Source of the DNA: Faecalicatena faecalis
GTDB lineage: Bacteria; Bacillota; Clostridia; Lachnospirales; Lachnospiraceae
Length of the DNA stretch: 64,000 nt
Assembly (NCBI RefSeq): GCF_012524165.2
Contig: NZ_JABACJ020000011.1
Coordinates: 83,835-147,834 of the forward strand
Direction: 5' to 3'
Position 1 is the stretch's first letter. Each line of letters starts with the position of its first letter. Both the position numbers and the translations under genes were made by a program. Shown here in pieces: positions 24,276-33,773 of this stretch. Below the pieces are notes generated by a model that worked only from the letters and a program-made list of their open reading frames with translations, had not been told where the DNA came from and did not search any database.

Positions 24276-24803
24276 ATGTTGACGGGTTTCGAACGAAGGA
24301 AAGATATTGTAAACCGAATCAGAAACAGCTTTGCTCCGGTCTCGGGCAAGGCACTGGCACAGGCTTATGAAGTGAGCCGCCAGGTCATCGTGCAGGATAT
24401 CGCACTGATCCGTGCATCCGGTTATGATATCATTTCCACGAACCGTGGATATATCCTGAATACACCTCACACAGCCACCAGAATCTTCAAGGTCCGGCAT
24501 ACGGATGAGGAGCTGGAAAATGAACTGTGCTCTATTGTGGACCTGGGCGGAAAGATCGTAAATGTTATGATCAATCATCACGTTTACGGTCACATGGAAG
24601 CCGAAATGAATATCAATTCCAGGCGTAAAGTCATGGAGTTTATGGAAGATATCAAAAGCGGCAAATCCAGTCCTCTGAAAAATATTACATCCAATTATCA
24701 TTATCATACAGTCGAGGCTGACAATGAGGAGACACTTGATATAATTGAGGAAATGCTGAGGAAAAAAGGATTTCTGGTTGAGAATAGTGAAGCAGTGTTA
24801 TAG
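24276..24803 (+). CDS. niaR: NiaR-type niacin-responsive repressor (HTH + 3H domain)
   Basis: About 175 residues from ATG 24276, with AGGAAGGTGA upstream; GTG 24264 is an alternative. The N-terminal HTH_11 is visible as SGKALAQAYEVSRQVIVQDIALIRASGYDI, and a 3H domain follows with its conserved histidines in FKVRHTDEELENEL, INHHVYGHM and NYHYHTVEA. NiaR/YrxA represses NAD synthesis and niacin uptake genes when nicotinic acid is present. Its position at the end of the nad operon and the NiaR-like site at the promoter support autoregulation. Confidence 0.93.
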   Translation: MLTGFERRKDIVNRIRNSFAPVSGKALAQAYEVSRQVIVQDIALIRASGYDIISTNRGYILNTPHTATRIFKVRHTDEELENELCSIVDLGGKIVNVMINHHVYGHMEAEMNINSRRKVMEFMEDIKSGKSSPLKNITSNYHYHTVEADNEETLDIIEEMLRKKGFLVENSEAVL

Positions 24804-24827
24804 GTGTTAAGCGGAACGTAGGAACAT

Positions 24828-24854
24828 AAAAAAGCCGGGGCTTCAAGCTCCGGC
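24828..24854 (-). terminator. Terminator of the minus-strand two-component operon
   Basis: GCCGGGGC (24834-24841) pairs with GCTCCGGC (24847-24854) through one G-T pair. Read on the minus strand, a run of six T follows (A-run at 24828-24833). It would end transcripts coming from the histidine kinase gene. No T-run exists on the plus side. Confidence 0.7.
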
Positions 24855-25006
24855 GGAGAAAAGGAATGAAAAAGAAAAATCTATGTAATAAAGCATCTCT
24901 GCTTTGTATGTATATAAGATAACGTTTTTTTGTGATAAAACTGTGATGTCAAAATGAAGAGTTTGTAAAGAAATTATTTAGTGTTTATGAACACTCTTTC
25001 TAAGGA

Positions 25007-26212
25007 TCAGTTATCACAATCCAGCATTACTATGAATTTATTAGTAGAGATTCCATCGGTCTCAGCCCATATTCTGCCACTATGTTCTTCTACAATAGAC
25101 TGGGCAATTGATAGTCCAAGTCCGTAACCAGAAGAGTCAGTGCCGATTCTATAAAACTTTTGAAAAATCCGTTTCATATCATCGGTACTGAAAGGAGTTC
25201 CATAGCTTTCAACAGAAAGCAGTACGTTACGTTTTTGGGCTGTTAAAGTAATTTTTATTGTACTTTCAGGCATGGAATATTTTATAGCATTGTCGAGCAG
25301 TATATCAATAACCTGTCTCAGGCTTTCTGCATTACCCAGTACAATAATATTTTCTGTATAATTAAAGTCTAATTTTTTCCCGAGGTCATATATAAACGGT
25401 TCATATGTAAGAACACTATTGCATACAAGGAAACTGAAATCAAGCTTTTCCTTGTGGACTGGCAAAGTGGAACTATCAAGTTTTGCCAGCATCAGAAGTT
25501 GTTCAATTAATTCCTTCATTCTTAAGGATTCACTATGAATAAAATTTAATCTCTGTATGGAACTGCTATCCGTTTTATCAGCGCTGTCCTTTGTGTTCAA
25601 AAGCATTTCGGTATTTGAGAGAATCACTGTTAATGGAGTCTTAAGCTTATGAGAGGCATTGGCTACAAAATCCTTTTGGGCAAGAATTGTGTTATGCACA
25701 GGCTTTGTTAACTTGTCAGACAGTATAATACTTAAAATTCCAAAAGTAACAATTGATATGACTGCAATTATAATTAATTGCCATAATTGTTTTTTTAATA
25801 ATGCCTGTTCAGTCTGAATATCGGCAATCGCGATCCGTATATCAGAGATACCAATGCTTTTCCGGAGAAATCTCAGATTCCCATCAATAACAGAGGATTT
25901 TGACTTACTGGTTAGTACCTCATGGACAAGACTGTTAATATCTTCTGTTGAAAGATAGTCGATGTCATTGACCAGTAGTTTTATATTATTTTTATAATCA
26001 ACAGTTACGACCAGAATAGGTAGAGATGTATCCTGTATAAGTGGAGATCTATTAGAATATGTTTTATAAATTGCTGATTCAAGCTTATCCCAGCAGCTGC
26101 CCTCTAAAGTCTGTTTCGTAGAAAAATATGTACTGACAAGTATAATAAACAATAAAATACAAAATACAGTCATAATAGTTGCAATAATTTGTTTACGAAG
26201 TTTTTTTATCAT
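25007..26212 (-). CDS. Membrane sensor histidine kinase
   Basis: 401 residues. TM1 (about 8-30) and TM2 (about 143-165) frame a ~110-residue extracellular sensor. A HisKA domain with phospho-acceptor His188 in ASHKLKTPLTVILSN follows, then a HATPase domain with N box VIDILLDNAIKY and G boxes GYGLGLSIAQSIVEEHSGRI. It pairs with the OmpR-type regulator encoded 34 bases upstream. Its divergence from the GH93-led arabinan locus suggests it senses an extracellular arabinan-derived signal (inference). Confidence 0.93.
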   Translation of the reverse strand: MIKKLRKQIIATIMTVFCILLFIILVSTYFSTKQTLEGSCWDKLESAIYKTYSNRSPLIQDTSLPILVVTVDYKNNIKLLVNDIDYLSTEDINSLVHEVLTSKSKSSVIDGNLRFLRKSIGISDIRIAIADIQTEQALLKKQLWQLIIIAVISIVTFGILSIILSDKLTKPVHNTILAQKDFVANASHKLKTPLTVILSNTEMLLNTKDSADKTDSSSIQRLNFIHSESLRMKELIEQLLMLAKLDSSTLPVHKEKLDFSFLVCNSVLTYEPFIYDLGKKLDFNYTENIIVLGNAESLRQVIDILLDNAIKYSMPESTIKITLTAQKRNVLLSVESYGTPFSTDDMKRIFQKFYRIGTDSSGYGLGLSIAQSIVEEHSGRIWAETDGISTNKFIVMLDCDN

Positions 26213-26246
26213 GTGTCTCCTTTATATTTAAGGACCATATTACAGT

Positions 26247-26918
26247 TTATTTACTTTCCAGATAATAACCTACTTTTCTTGCAATACAAATAGTAACTCT
26301 TGAAGATAATAAATGGAGTTTACGACGGAGAAAAGAGACGTATGCTTCCAAATTGTTATATGTTGCATCAGAATCATAACCCCAAACTTTATTTATAATA
26401 GTATCTTTAGAAAGTATATTGTTGCGATTCAGAATAAGAAGGCGCAGAAGCTCATATTCTTTTGAATTTAATTTAATACTCTTAGTGCCGCATTTTAATT
26501 CATGCAGTGAGGTTGAGAGTGTAATATCATCAAATAGCAGGTCTTCTGTTATAATAGGACTTTGACGCCGCATAATGGCACGAAGGCATGCGGAAAATTC
26601 TTCTGTTTCAAAGGGCTTAGTTAAATAATAGTCAGCGCCGCTGTCCAGTCCATAGATGCGGTCTTTGAGATCACTTCTTGCTGTTAGCATCATAACAGGA
26701 GTTTTAATTTTCTCACTGCGTATACAATTTAAGATTTCGAATCCATTCATGCCCGGAAGCATAACATCTAAAACGATGGCATCGTATAAGTTACTTCTTG
26801 CATATTCAAGACCACAGTTTCCATCTAAAGCGATATCCGCAGTATTTCCGGCTTCTTCAACTAGATCAGCAAGGGTCTGCGCTAAAGTCTTAGTGTCTTC
26901 AATAATTAATACTTTCAT
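26247..26918 (-). CDS. OmpR-family response regulator
   Basis: 223 residues: receiver domain with phospho-acceptor Asp51 (AIVLDVMLPGMNG) and the conserved Lys in YYLTKPFE, then a winged-helix DNA-binding domain (LNSKEYELLRLLILNRN, VEAYVSFLRRKLHLL-type wing). It is the first gene of a two-gene operon with the histidine kinase. A pair of 11-bp-phased TTTAAG boxes in front of the divergent GH93 gene is a likely target. Confidence 0.94.
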   Translation of the reverse strand: MKVLIIEDTKTLAQTLADLVEEAGNTADIALDGNCGLEYARSNLYDAIVLDVMLPGMNGFEILNCIRSEKIKTPVMMLTARSDLKDRIYGLDSGADYYLTKPFETEEFSACLRAIMRRQSPIITEDLLFDDITLSTSLHELKCGTKSIKLNSKEYELLRLLILNRNNILSKDTIINKVWGYDSDATYNNLEAYVSFLRRKLHLLSSRVTICIARKVGYYLESK

Positions 26919-27041
26919 AATGATTCACCCCCATTACAATATATCTGCTAGAATATAGAAAATCAATACATTGTGCAAAGAATATAAAAAATAATAAGAG
27001 ATTAAAAGAAAATAGGTCAATATGTAAAAAAGTATTAGTTT

Positions 27042-27074
27042 TTTAAGATAAATTTAAGGTTTCTGTTTTAAAAT
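27042..27074 (+). promoter_or_regulatory. Putative response-regulator-activated promoter of arabinan locus 2
   Basis: Direct repeats TTTAAG at 27042-27047 and 27053-27058 are exactly 11 bp apart, one helical turn, as in PhoB/OmpR-type binding sites. Ten bases later lies TAAAAT (27069-27074), a good -10 box. There is no -35 match at the expected distance, and the repeats occupy that place. This is the classic arrangement for activation by an OmpR-family regulator, and one is encoded divergently. Confidence 0.6.
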
Positions 27075-27124
27075 CCATTTATCGAGTTAAATACGAAATA
27101 AAAGGAAAGAGAAAGGAGAAGCAT

Positions 27125-29173
27125 ATGAAGGGATGGACAAAAGTAGTTAGTTGTTTAGTGTTAGCAACAGGAATTGCATTTAGCATAGGAAACATATCCG
27201 AAGCAAAGGTTATTGAAAATGGGACAGATGTTTTTAAGGTAAGTGTAAATGATTCTTTTGATGCTGAACAAGCACTGACTTATGGAAGAGTACTTTGTTT
27301 AAAAAATAGTGGGGAAAATAATGGAGTTTTGCTGGCAACATGCGATCAGCATATGTGGGTAAATTCCGAACAGGTATGGCCGATATACCGAAGCACCGAC
27401 GATGGAGAAACCTGGCAGCATATTTCTGATGTGACAGATGAGGTGTTCGGGACAAACCGGAAAGCACAGCCGATGATTTATGAACTTCCACAGGCGGTAG
27501 GAGATATGCCGGCAGGGACATTACTGTTAGCAGGAAACCTTGTACCGGATGACCAAAGTTCTTCAAGAATTGTGATTTATAAGAGTACAGATGTGGGTGC
27601 TAACTGGGAATACGTAAGTACAGTTGATGTAGGTGGTCCATTTGATTATGACAGATCCCCGGAATCAACAACGTCTACAATATGGGAGCCATTTTTATAT
27701 ATGGATGATTATGGACATCTTATTTGTGCTTTTTCTGATGAACGGTTAAAAGGTCAGGATGTCCTTCAATCTTTATCACTTAGGTACACAAGTGATGGGA
27801 TAAATTGGAGTGAGGAATCAAATCTGGCTGCTATTAAAAACAAAAATGACCGACCTGGAATGGTAACTGTATCTAAAATGCCGAATGGAAAATATATTGC
27901 TACATATGAAGTTGTTAACAGACCAAGCTATGACCAGAACAGTTCTGTTGTTTATTGCAAATTTTCTGATGATGGTTTGACCTGGGATGAGGACGACTTA
28001 GGCACATTGGTACAGACGGCTGATGGACAGTGTCTGGGATCCTCACCCTATGTAAAGTGGGTAGATGCAGGTGGACCGAATGGAATGGTAATTATAGGTG
28101 CAAAGTGGGTGGTAAATGCAAGTGGAGACATACAAGAAGGTGGTCAGAACATCTTTGTAAACTATAACTTTGGAGAAGGGTGCTGGGAACGTTATCCACA
28201 GGCTCTTACGTGGGATGGTGAGGATATCATATATCTGGATGCATTCAGCCAATGTATCGAAACCAATGTTGATAATACAAAACTTTATCAGATTGCCAAT
28301 ATAGGTAATCCAAATGAGAAGGCCAGTTCTCTGCGAATTGGCACATTACCTCTAACAATGGATATATACGAGGCGGAGAATGCAGTTCTGAATAATGTAC
28401 AGGTAATCGAGTGTGAAGATTCTTCAAATAAAAGTGAAGTAGGATATATAAATTATAATGATAGTCAGCTTACTTTTGATAAAGTCATGGTTCCACAAGA
28501 GGGTGCATATACGGTCTATGTTCGCTATAATAATGGGAGTGGAAGTGAAAGCAGGCATCAGGTTACTGTAAATGGGCAGGGGGGAAATTCGGTAGTTTAT
28601 GCGCAAACTCCTAATTGGCATCAATATTACTGGGCAGAATTCACCTGTGATCTTAATGCAGGAACAAATACAATTAGTCTTGCCTATGATACTGGATATG
28701 CAGAAGTAGATTGTATTGCTGTTTATAAATCGGATTTGAATCTTGGAAATTACTTTATGTTGAAAAATAGAAATAGTGAAAAGTACTTAGAAGTACCCTC
28801 TATGTCTGTACAGGAAGGTCAGACCCTTGCACAGTATGATAAGACATATTATCCATGTCAGGTATGGCAGATTAGTGATACAGGGAATGGTGTTTATTTT
28901 GCAAATAAAAACAGTGGGTTAGCACTTGATATAAATGAAAGTTCAAGCCAGGATGGTGCATCTGCAGTTCAAAATGCATTGACACAATCCAATAGCCAGC
29001 TTTGGAATTTAGAAATGACGGAAGGAGGGTATTATCATCTGGTTAATATCAACAGCCAGAAATATTTAGAAGTTGTTGACAATTTAACTACAAATGGTGC
29101 CGCTATTGGTCAATGGGGACCTACAGGATATACTTGTCAGGAATGGACATTTGTAAAAGAAGGAATTCAATAG
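27125..29173 (+). CDS. Secreted GH93-like exo-arabinanase with CBM35-like and ricin-type modules
   Basis: 682 residues with a classical signal peptide cleaved near Ala27 and no lipobox or LPXTG anchor. The catalytic region (about 40-400) is a sialidase-like beta-propeller with Asp-box repeats (STDDGETW, STDVGANW, SDDGLTWDED) and GH93-like stretches (TSTIWEPFLYMDDYGHLICAFSDER, RPGMVTVSKMPNGKYIATYEV, QCLGSSPYVKW). A CBM35/CBM6-like beta-sandwich (about 410-535, YEAENAV) and a ricin-B trefoil (about 540-680, QVWQIS/LWNLE/EWTF) follow. GH93 enzymes release arabinobiose from arabinan. The family assignment is by eye, supported by the arabinan operon. Confidence 0.75.
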   Translation: MKGWTKVVSCLVLATGIAFSIGNISEAKVIENGTDVFKVSVNDSFDAEQALTYGRVLCLKNSGENNGVLLATCDQHMWVNSEQVWPIYRSTDDGETWQHISDVTDEVFGTNRKAQPMIYELPQAVGDMPAGTLLLAGNLVPDDQSSSRIVIYKSTDVGANWEYVSTVDVGGPFDYDRSPESTTSTIWEPFLYMDDYGHLICAFSDERLKGQDVLQSLSLRYTSDGINWSEESNLAAIKNKNDRPGMVTVSKMPNGKYIATYEVVNRPSYDQNSSVVYCKFSDDGLTWDEDDLGTLVQTADGQCLGSSPYVKWVDAGGPNGMVIIGAKWVVNASGDIQEGGQNIFVNYNFGEGCWERYPQALTWDGEDIIYLDAFSQCIETNVDNTKLYQIANIGNPNEKASSLRIGTLPLTMDIYEAENAVLNNVQVIECEDSSNKSEVGYINYNDSQLTFDKVMVPQEGAYTVYVRYNNGSGSESRHQVTVNGQGGNSVVYAQTPNWHQYYWAEFTCDLNAGTNTISLAYDTGYAEVDCIAVYKSDLNLGNYFMLKNRNSEKYLEVPSMSVQEGQTLAQYDKTYYPCQVWQISDTGNGVYFANKNSGLALDINESSSQDGASAVQNALTQSNSQLWNLEMTEGGYYHLVNINSQKYLEVVDNLTTNGAAIGQWGPTGYTCQEWTFVKEGIQ

Positions 29174-29185
29174 GAGGATCGTATT

Positions 29186-30454
29186 ATGAAATTGAAGAAA
29201 ATTACCAGTATTATTTTGGCATGTACCATGACAGCTGCTTTATTTGCAGGTTGCGGAAAAAAGGAAACAAAAGAGCCGGAGTCTGCAAAAGCAAATGAGA
29301 CAACATTGTCTTTATGGACCGTATTTACAGGTTCCGACGGAGATGTCCTGAAAGAAATAATCAATAAGTATAATGAGACTAATGAAGATGGCATTACAGT
29401 GGAAGTGGATATTATGGATAATGACACACTTCAATCGAAGCTGCCAGCGGCTATATCAACGGACACAGCACCGTCATTTATCTTAGTAGGAATTGAGTAT
29501 ATACAAGAATATGTGAATAATGACTCTCTGGAAGATATCAGTGATTTTTGGAAAGCTACGAATACAAACGAAGATAATTATTATGAAAACGTTGTTGCAA
29601 AATCATATGTTGGCGATACTTTATATGGTGTGCCGATGCAGTACAATCTGCAGTATCTCTATTACAATAAGGATATGTTCAGTGATGCAGGGCTGAATCC
29701 GGATGCACCGCCGACCACATTTGATGAGCTTGAAGAGTGTGCAAAAGCATTGACTGACAAAGATCAAGGAAAGTACGGATTAGCAATGCCGACAGATTTT
29801 GGCTATTACGTACAGTATCTTTGGGGAAATGGCGGGGATGTGATTAATACAGCAACCGATGAGAATCTCCTGAATTCCGAAACAAATATTAAGACGTTAA
29901 CATGGCTGCAGGAATTAAAGAAAGCAGGGGTATCACCGGACGGGCTGACATCAGCGGAGGCCGATACGATGTTTCAGTCCGGACAGATTGGAATGTGTCT
30001 GGCAGGGCCGTGGAATATTAATATTTTAAATGGTCTTGGGATGAATTATGGTATTGCAGCTATGCCATCAGGAAGTGATGGGGCCTATTCAGCAGAGGGA
30101 GGCTGCTCATACATGATTCCAAAAGGAACAGATGAAGCAACGAAAAATGCAGTCTACAAATTTATGGCTTACTGGCTGACGGATGATGTACTGAAAGAAT
30201 GGTCTGTACGCAATGGTTTCCCGGTATGGTCATACTCCCTGCTTGAGGATGAAGAGATTAAGTCTAATGATATTCTGAATAGTGTTTCTGAGGCATCTTC
30301 AATCGGAAGGGACTGGCACTTAGGATATGAATATGGAACTCAGATTGATAATGATGTAATGAAGCCTATGATGGAGAATATATTAATGGGGTCTGATGTT
30401 ACTGGTGAAGTAAAAGACGCATCAAACAGGTTGGATGAGATAGTCACAAAATAA
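29186..30454 (+). CDS. ABC transporter sugar-binding lipoprotein (paralog, locus 2)
   Basis: 422-residue family-1 binding protein with signal peptide and lipobox LFAGCGKK. It parallels the protein at 167-1489: TLSLWTVFTGSDGDVLKEII, LQYLYYNKDMFSDAGLNPDAPPTTFDE, AGPWNINILNGLG and WSVRNGFPVWSYSLLE. GGAGG precedes ATG 29186. It should deliver the arabino-oligosaccharides made by the upstream GH93 enzyme to the two permeases encoded downstream. The ligand range is probably different from that of locus 1. Confidence 0.9.
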   Translation: MKLKKITSIILACTMTAALFAGCGKKETKEPESAKANETTLSLWTVFTGSDGDVLKEIINKYNETNEDGITVEVDIMDNDTLQSKLPAAISTDTAPSFILVGIEYIQEYVNNDSLEDISDFWKATNTNEDNYYENVVAKSYVGDTLYGVPMQYNLQYLYYNKDMFSDAGLNPDAPPTTFDELEECAKALTDKDQGKYGLAMPTDFGYYVQYLWGNGGDVINTATDENLLNSETNIKTLTWLQELKKAGVSPDGLTSAEADTMFQSGQIGMCLAGPWNINILNGLGMNYGIAAMPSGSDGAYSAEGGCSYMIPKGTDEATKNAVYKFMAYWLTDDVLKEWSVRNGFPVWSYSLLEDEEIKSNDILNSVSEASSIGRDWHLGYEYGTQIDNDVMKPMMENILMGSDVTGEVKDASNRLDEIVTK

Positions 30455-30459
30455 TGGAT

Positions 30460-30498
30460 GCAAGAGGAAAGTTCTGGGGTACTCAGAACTTTCCTTGC
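30460..30498 (+). other. Intercistronic hairpin between binding protein and permease (locus 2)
   Basis: A perfect 10-bp stem GGAAAGTTCT (30466-30475) with AGAACTTTCC (30485-30494) is extended by GCAA/TTGC. It lies between the binding-protein stop and the permease ribosome site and has no T-run. It has the same position as the hairpin at 1503-1557 in locus 1 but a different sequence. Confidence 0.65.
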
Positions 30499-30517
30499 GA
30501 AAGGAGTAAATATCAAA

Positions 30518-31414
30518 ATGGAGAAGACAAAAAAAATAGCAGCAAAAAACCAAAAAACAGCGTATTTGTTCATTCTCCCATCCATGGTTGTCCTGACTGT
30601 ATTTGTATTTGTTCCGTTGGTTTCAGCATTTATCATTAGTATGCTGAACATGGATCTGTATATGAAAGATATATCCTTTGCTGGGGCGGAAAATTATCTG
30701 AAAATGTTTCAGGATGCACGTGTGTGGAATGCCACTAAAAATACATTGATTTTTACGGTAATAGAAGTTCCTGTACAGATATTTCTGGCATTAATACTCA
30801 CTATGTTCATGCAGAAGAACACGAAATTGCATAAGTTTTTGCGTGCATCTTTCTATGTGCCTTATGTGTGTTCAATGACTGCTATTAGTATATTATGGTC
30901 CATGCTGTTAAATTCCAATTCTGGTATGCTGGCGTATTTATTGAAGAAAATAGGAATTGTCATGCCGAACCTAATGTCCAGTCCTACATATGCAATGGCT
31001 GTTATTATTATGGTTACTGTCTGGCGGAACTTTGGGTATACGCTGACTATTATAACGGCTGCGACTTTGGATATTCCATATTCTTTGTATGAAGCGGCAG
31101 ATTTGGATGGGGCAAGTGGCCTCAAGAAGTTTATCTATATCACAATTCCGTCTATAAAGCAGACGATCGGATTCTGTGCAGTGACAACATTTATCCTTGC
31201 CTTCCAGGCATTTGACCAAATCTATGTGATGACTGGAGGAGGACCCCAGCATAAAACAGAAACACTGGTAAGTTATATCTATGACCGGGGATTCAAGACG
31301 GAACACGATTTAGGGTATGCGTCTTCTATATCTGTATATCTGTTTATAATTATAGCGATTATAACGATTTGCATGAGAAAATATATTAGTGGGAAGGAGG
31401 AACAACAGGCATGA
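30518..31414 (+). CDS. ABC sugar transporter permease, MalF/AraP-like (locus 2)
   Basis: 298 residues from ATG 30518 with AAAGGAG upstream; the frame is open from 30458 but that part lies within the hairpin. Six membrane segments are predicted, and the EAA loop is SLYEAADLDGASGLKKFIYI. Its C-terminal codons overlap the next permease start (ATGA at 31411). Paralog of 1583-2467. Confidence 0.9.
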   Translation: MEKTKKIAAKNQKTAYLFILPSMVVLTVFVFVPLVSAFIISMLNMDLYMKDISFAGAENYLKMFQDARVWNATKNTLIFTVIEVPVQIFLALILTMFMQKNTKLHKFLRASFYVPYVCSMTAISILWSMLLNSNSGMLAYLLKKIGIVMPNLMSSPTYAMAVIIMVTVWRNFGYTLTIITAATLDIPYSLYEAADLDGASGLKKFIYITIPSIKQTIGFCAVTTFILAFQAFDQIYVMTGGGPQHKTETLVSYIYDRGFKTEHDLGYASSISVYLFIIIAIITICMRKYISGKEEQQA

Positions 31415-32244
31415 GAGAAAAAAGAAAAGGTAAGATATTTGGAGTAACTGGAAATATTATTTTGTGTATCGTTGCTCTGCTGGTATTTATTCCGCTTGTC
31501 TGGCTGATTGTATCCTCCTTTAAGACGGATGCGGACGTCATTAAATGGCCTCCGGCATTTCTGCCGAAGGAGTGGGTTACGGCTCAATATGAATATGTAG
31601 TAAATGCAATTCCGATACTGAGCATGCTGAAGAATACAGTTGTCTTTGCGGGTAGTGTAACTGTTATAAGCCTGTTGTTTGATTCATTGGCGGCTTATGC
31701 ATTTGCGAGAATGGAATTTAGAGGGAAAAAGGTGCTCTTTACAATTATTTTACTTACAATGATGGTGCCATTCCAGATTATTATGATTCCATTGTATATA
31801 GAAGAGTATAAGCTGGGAATTCTGGACACATTACTGGGGCTTATACTGCCCAGAGCATCCGGAGCATATGGGATTTATATGCTGACTTCATTTTTTTCAA
31901 GAATTCCAAAATCCCTGGAAGAGGCAGCCAGAATTGATGGCCTGAATAACTTTCAGATTTACAGAAAAATTGTGATGCCGCTATCGAAGCCTGCATTGAT
32001 CAGTCTGGGAATCTATCATTTTATGAATAACTGGAATGACCTTTTATATCCTATGATGCTGTCCAGTTCAGTAGAGAATAGAACACTATCTGCCGGACTG
32101 GCCGTACTGGTCGGCAGCAATTCTATCAAATATGGACCGACACTGGCGGCGACAGTAATTTCTATCTGTCCGTTATTATTGTTATTCTTATTTGGGCAGA
32201 GGTTCTTTATTGAAGGAATTGCTACTTCGGGAGTGAAAGAATAA
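31411..32244 (+). CDS. ABC sugar transporter permease, MalG/AraQ-like (locus 2)
   Basis: 277 residues with six membrane segments, EAA loop SLEEAARIDGLNNFQIYRKI and the family C-terminus FIEGIATSGVKE. A strong GGAAGGAGG precedes ATG 31411. Paralog of 2469-3314. As in locus 1 there is no ATPase gene nearby. Confidence 0.9.
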   Translation: MREKRKGKIFGVTGNIILCIVALLVFIPLVWLIVSSFKTDADVIKWPPAFLPKEWVTAQYEYVVNAIPILSMLKNTVVFAGSVTVISLLFDSLAAYAFARMEFRGKKVLFTIILLTMMVPFQIIMIPLYIEEYKLGILDTLLGLILPRASGAYGIYMLTSFFSRIPKSLEEAARIDGLNNFQIYRKIVMPLSKPALISLGIYHFMNNWNDLLYPMMLSSSVENRTLSAGLAVLVGSNSIKYGPTLAATVISICPLLLLFLFGQRFFIEGIATSGVKE

Positions 32245-32255
32245 AGGAGAAAATA

Positions 32256-33773
32256 ATGTATAAGGCAGAACTGATTATAAACAAAGATTTTAGAAATGCA
32301 GAAGTGAGTCCCCTTATATATGGTTCATTTGTTGAACATATGGGGCGGGTGGTATATAACGGAATATATGAGCCAGGGCATCCAAAGTCAGATGAAAATG
32401 GTTTCCGCGAAGATGTTATCCAGAAGGTTAAGGAAATGGGAGTTACCTGTATCAGATATCCCGGAGGAAATTTTGTATCCTGTTATGATTGGCGGGATGG
32501 TGTTGGAAAAAAGGAAGAACGGCCAAGGCGGAGAGAACTTGCATGGAAATCGATAGAAACGAATCAATTTGGTACAGATGAATTTATGCAGTGGGCGAAA
32601 AAGGCAGATATTACACCAATATTTGCAGTGAATCTTGGTACAAAAGGGGTTGAAAACGCAGTCTCTCTGTTGGAGTACTGCAACCTGCCTGCCGGGACAT
32701 CCTATAGTGACTGGCGTTTGGAAAACGGCAGTGAGGAACCATATGGAATTCCAATATGGTGTCTGGGCAATGAGATGGATGGCACATGGCAGATTGGCCA
32801 TAAGACACCGGAGGATTATGGAAAACTAGCAGCACAAGCTGCACATGCGATGAAGGCATTGGACAGTTCAATTAAGACTGTTGTGTGTGGCAGTTCATCA
32901 ACAGATGTACCAACTTATACTGATTGGGAAAGAATCGTATTGGAATATACATATGATTTTGCAGATTATATTTCCCTGCATCAGTATTATGGAGGGCAGG
33001 AGATGGGAACAGAAGAGTTTCTTGCCCAATCGGTAGATATGGAAGAATACATACAGACTGTAATTGGAATCTGTGACATGGTTAAAAGTAAAAAGAAATC
33101 AAACAAAAAAATAGATATTTGCTTCGATGAGTGGGGGGTATGGGAAATCTCTGGTGAAGAAGTAGCCGACTCAGTCTCTTCCAGAGAGTGGCAGGTGGCC
33201 CCTGCCTTCAGTGAACAAATCTATACTATGGAAGATGCCCTGCTATTTGCAGGTATGCTTATGGCTATGGTTAAAAAATGTGATAGGGTAAAGGTGGCAT
33301 GCCAGTCACTGCTTACCAATATCAGCGCCGCAATTATGACTGAGAATGGGGCAGAAGTATGGGTTCAGCCTATCTTTTATCCGTTTTCATATATGTCCAG
33401 GTATGGTAAAGGTATTCTGATGGAGAGTATTTTGAAGTCCCCGTGTTACTTATCTAAGAAAGGAAAAGAAATCCCATATCTTGATCAGGTGGTCATTTAT
33501 AATGAAAAAGAAAGTGAATTAGTCTTATATCTGGTAAATAGAAAGGGAGAACCGGCAGTAGTAGAAACAGTTCTCCAGGGTTTTTGCACAGATACAGTAG
33601 CAGAGCATACAAGTTTATTCCATGCGGATATAAAGGCAGATAATAAATCAGACCATGAAAAAGTGAAACCTCATTTTGCAATGATAGAAGAAACAGAGAA
33701 AACAAAAGTAAGCTGTAAACTAGAGCCTTACTCCTGGAACATGATACGTATAAAGGTGAACAGAAATGAATAA
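32256..33773 (+). CDS. abfA: GH51 alpha-L-arabinofuranosidase (paralog, locus 2)
   Basis: 505 residues, cytoplasmic. Acid/base Glu173 in CLGNEMDG and nucleophile Glu292 in CFDEWGVW occupy the same positions as in the first copy. The N-terminus also matches (SPLIYGSFVEHMGRVVYNGIYEPGH). Divergence is greatest in the last 60 residues. It overlaps the GH43 gene by eight bases, whereas in locus 1 a regulator gene separates these enzymes. The two copies probably arose by duplication of the whole transporter-GH51-GH43 set. Confidence 0.95.
   Translation: MYKAELIINKDFRNAEVSPLIYGSFVEHMGRVVYNGIYEPGHPKSDENGFREDVIQKVKEMGVTCIRYPGGNFVSCYDWRDGVGKKEERPRRRELAWKSIETNQFGTDEFMQWAKKADITPIFAVNLGTKGVENAVSLLEYCNLPAGTSYSDWRLENGSEEPYGIPIWCLGNEMDGTWQIGHKTPEDYGKLAAQAAHAMKALDSSIKTVVCGSSSTDVPTYTDWERIVLEYTYDFADYISLHQYYGGQEMGTEEFLAQSVDMEEYIQTVIGICDMVKSKKKSNKKIDICFDEWGVWEISGEEVADSVSSREWQVAPAFSEQIYTMEDALLFAGMLMAMVKKCDRVKVACQSLLTNISAAIMTENGAEVWVQPIFYPFSYMSRYGKGILMESILKSPCYLSKKGKEIPYLDQVVIYNEKESELVLYLVNRKGEPAVVETVLQGFCTDTVAEHTSLFHADIKADNKSDHEKVKPHFAMIEETEKTKVSCKLEPYSWNMIRIKVNRNE

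Noticed and set aside
24804..25006. Search for a gene between niaR and the two-component system
   Set aside because: Only the minus-strand terminator is seen; the remaining AT-rich sequence shows no ORF with a start signal.
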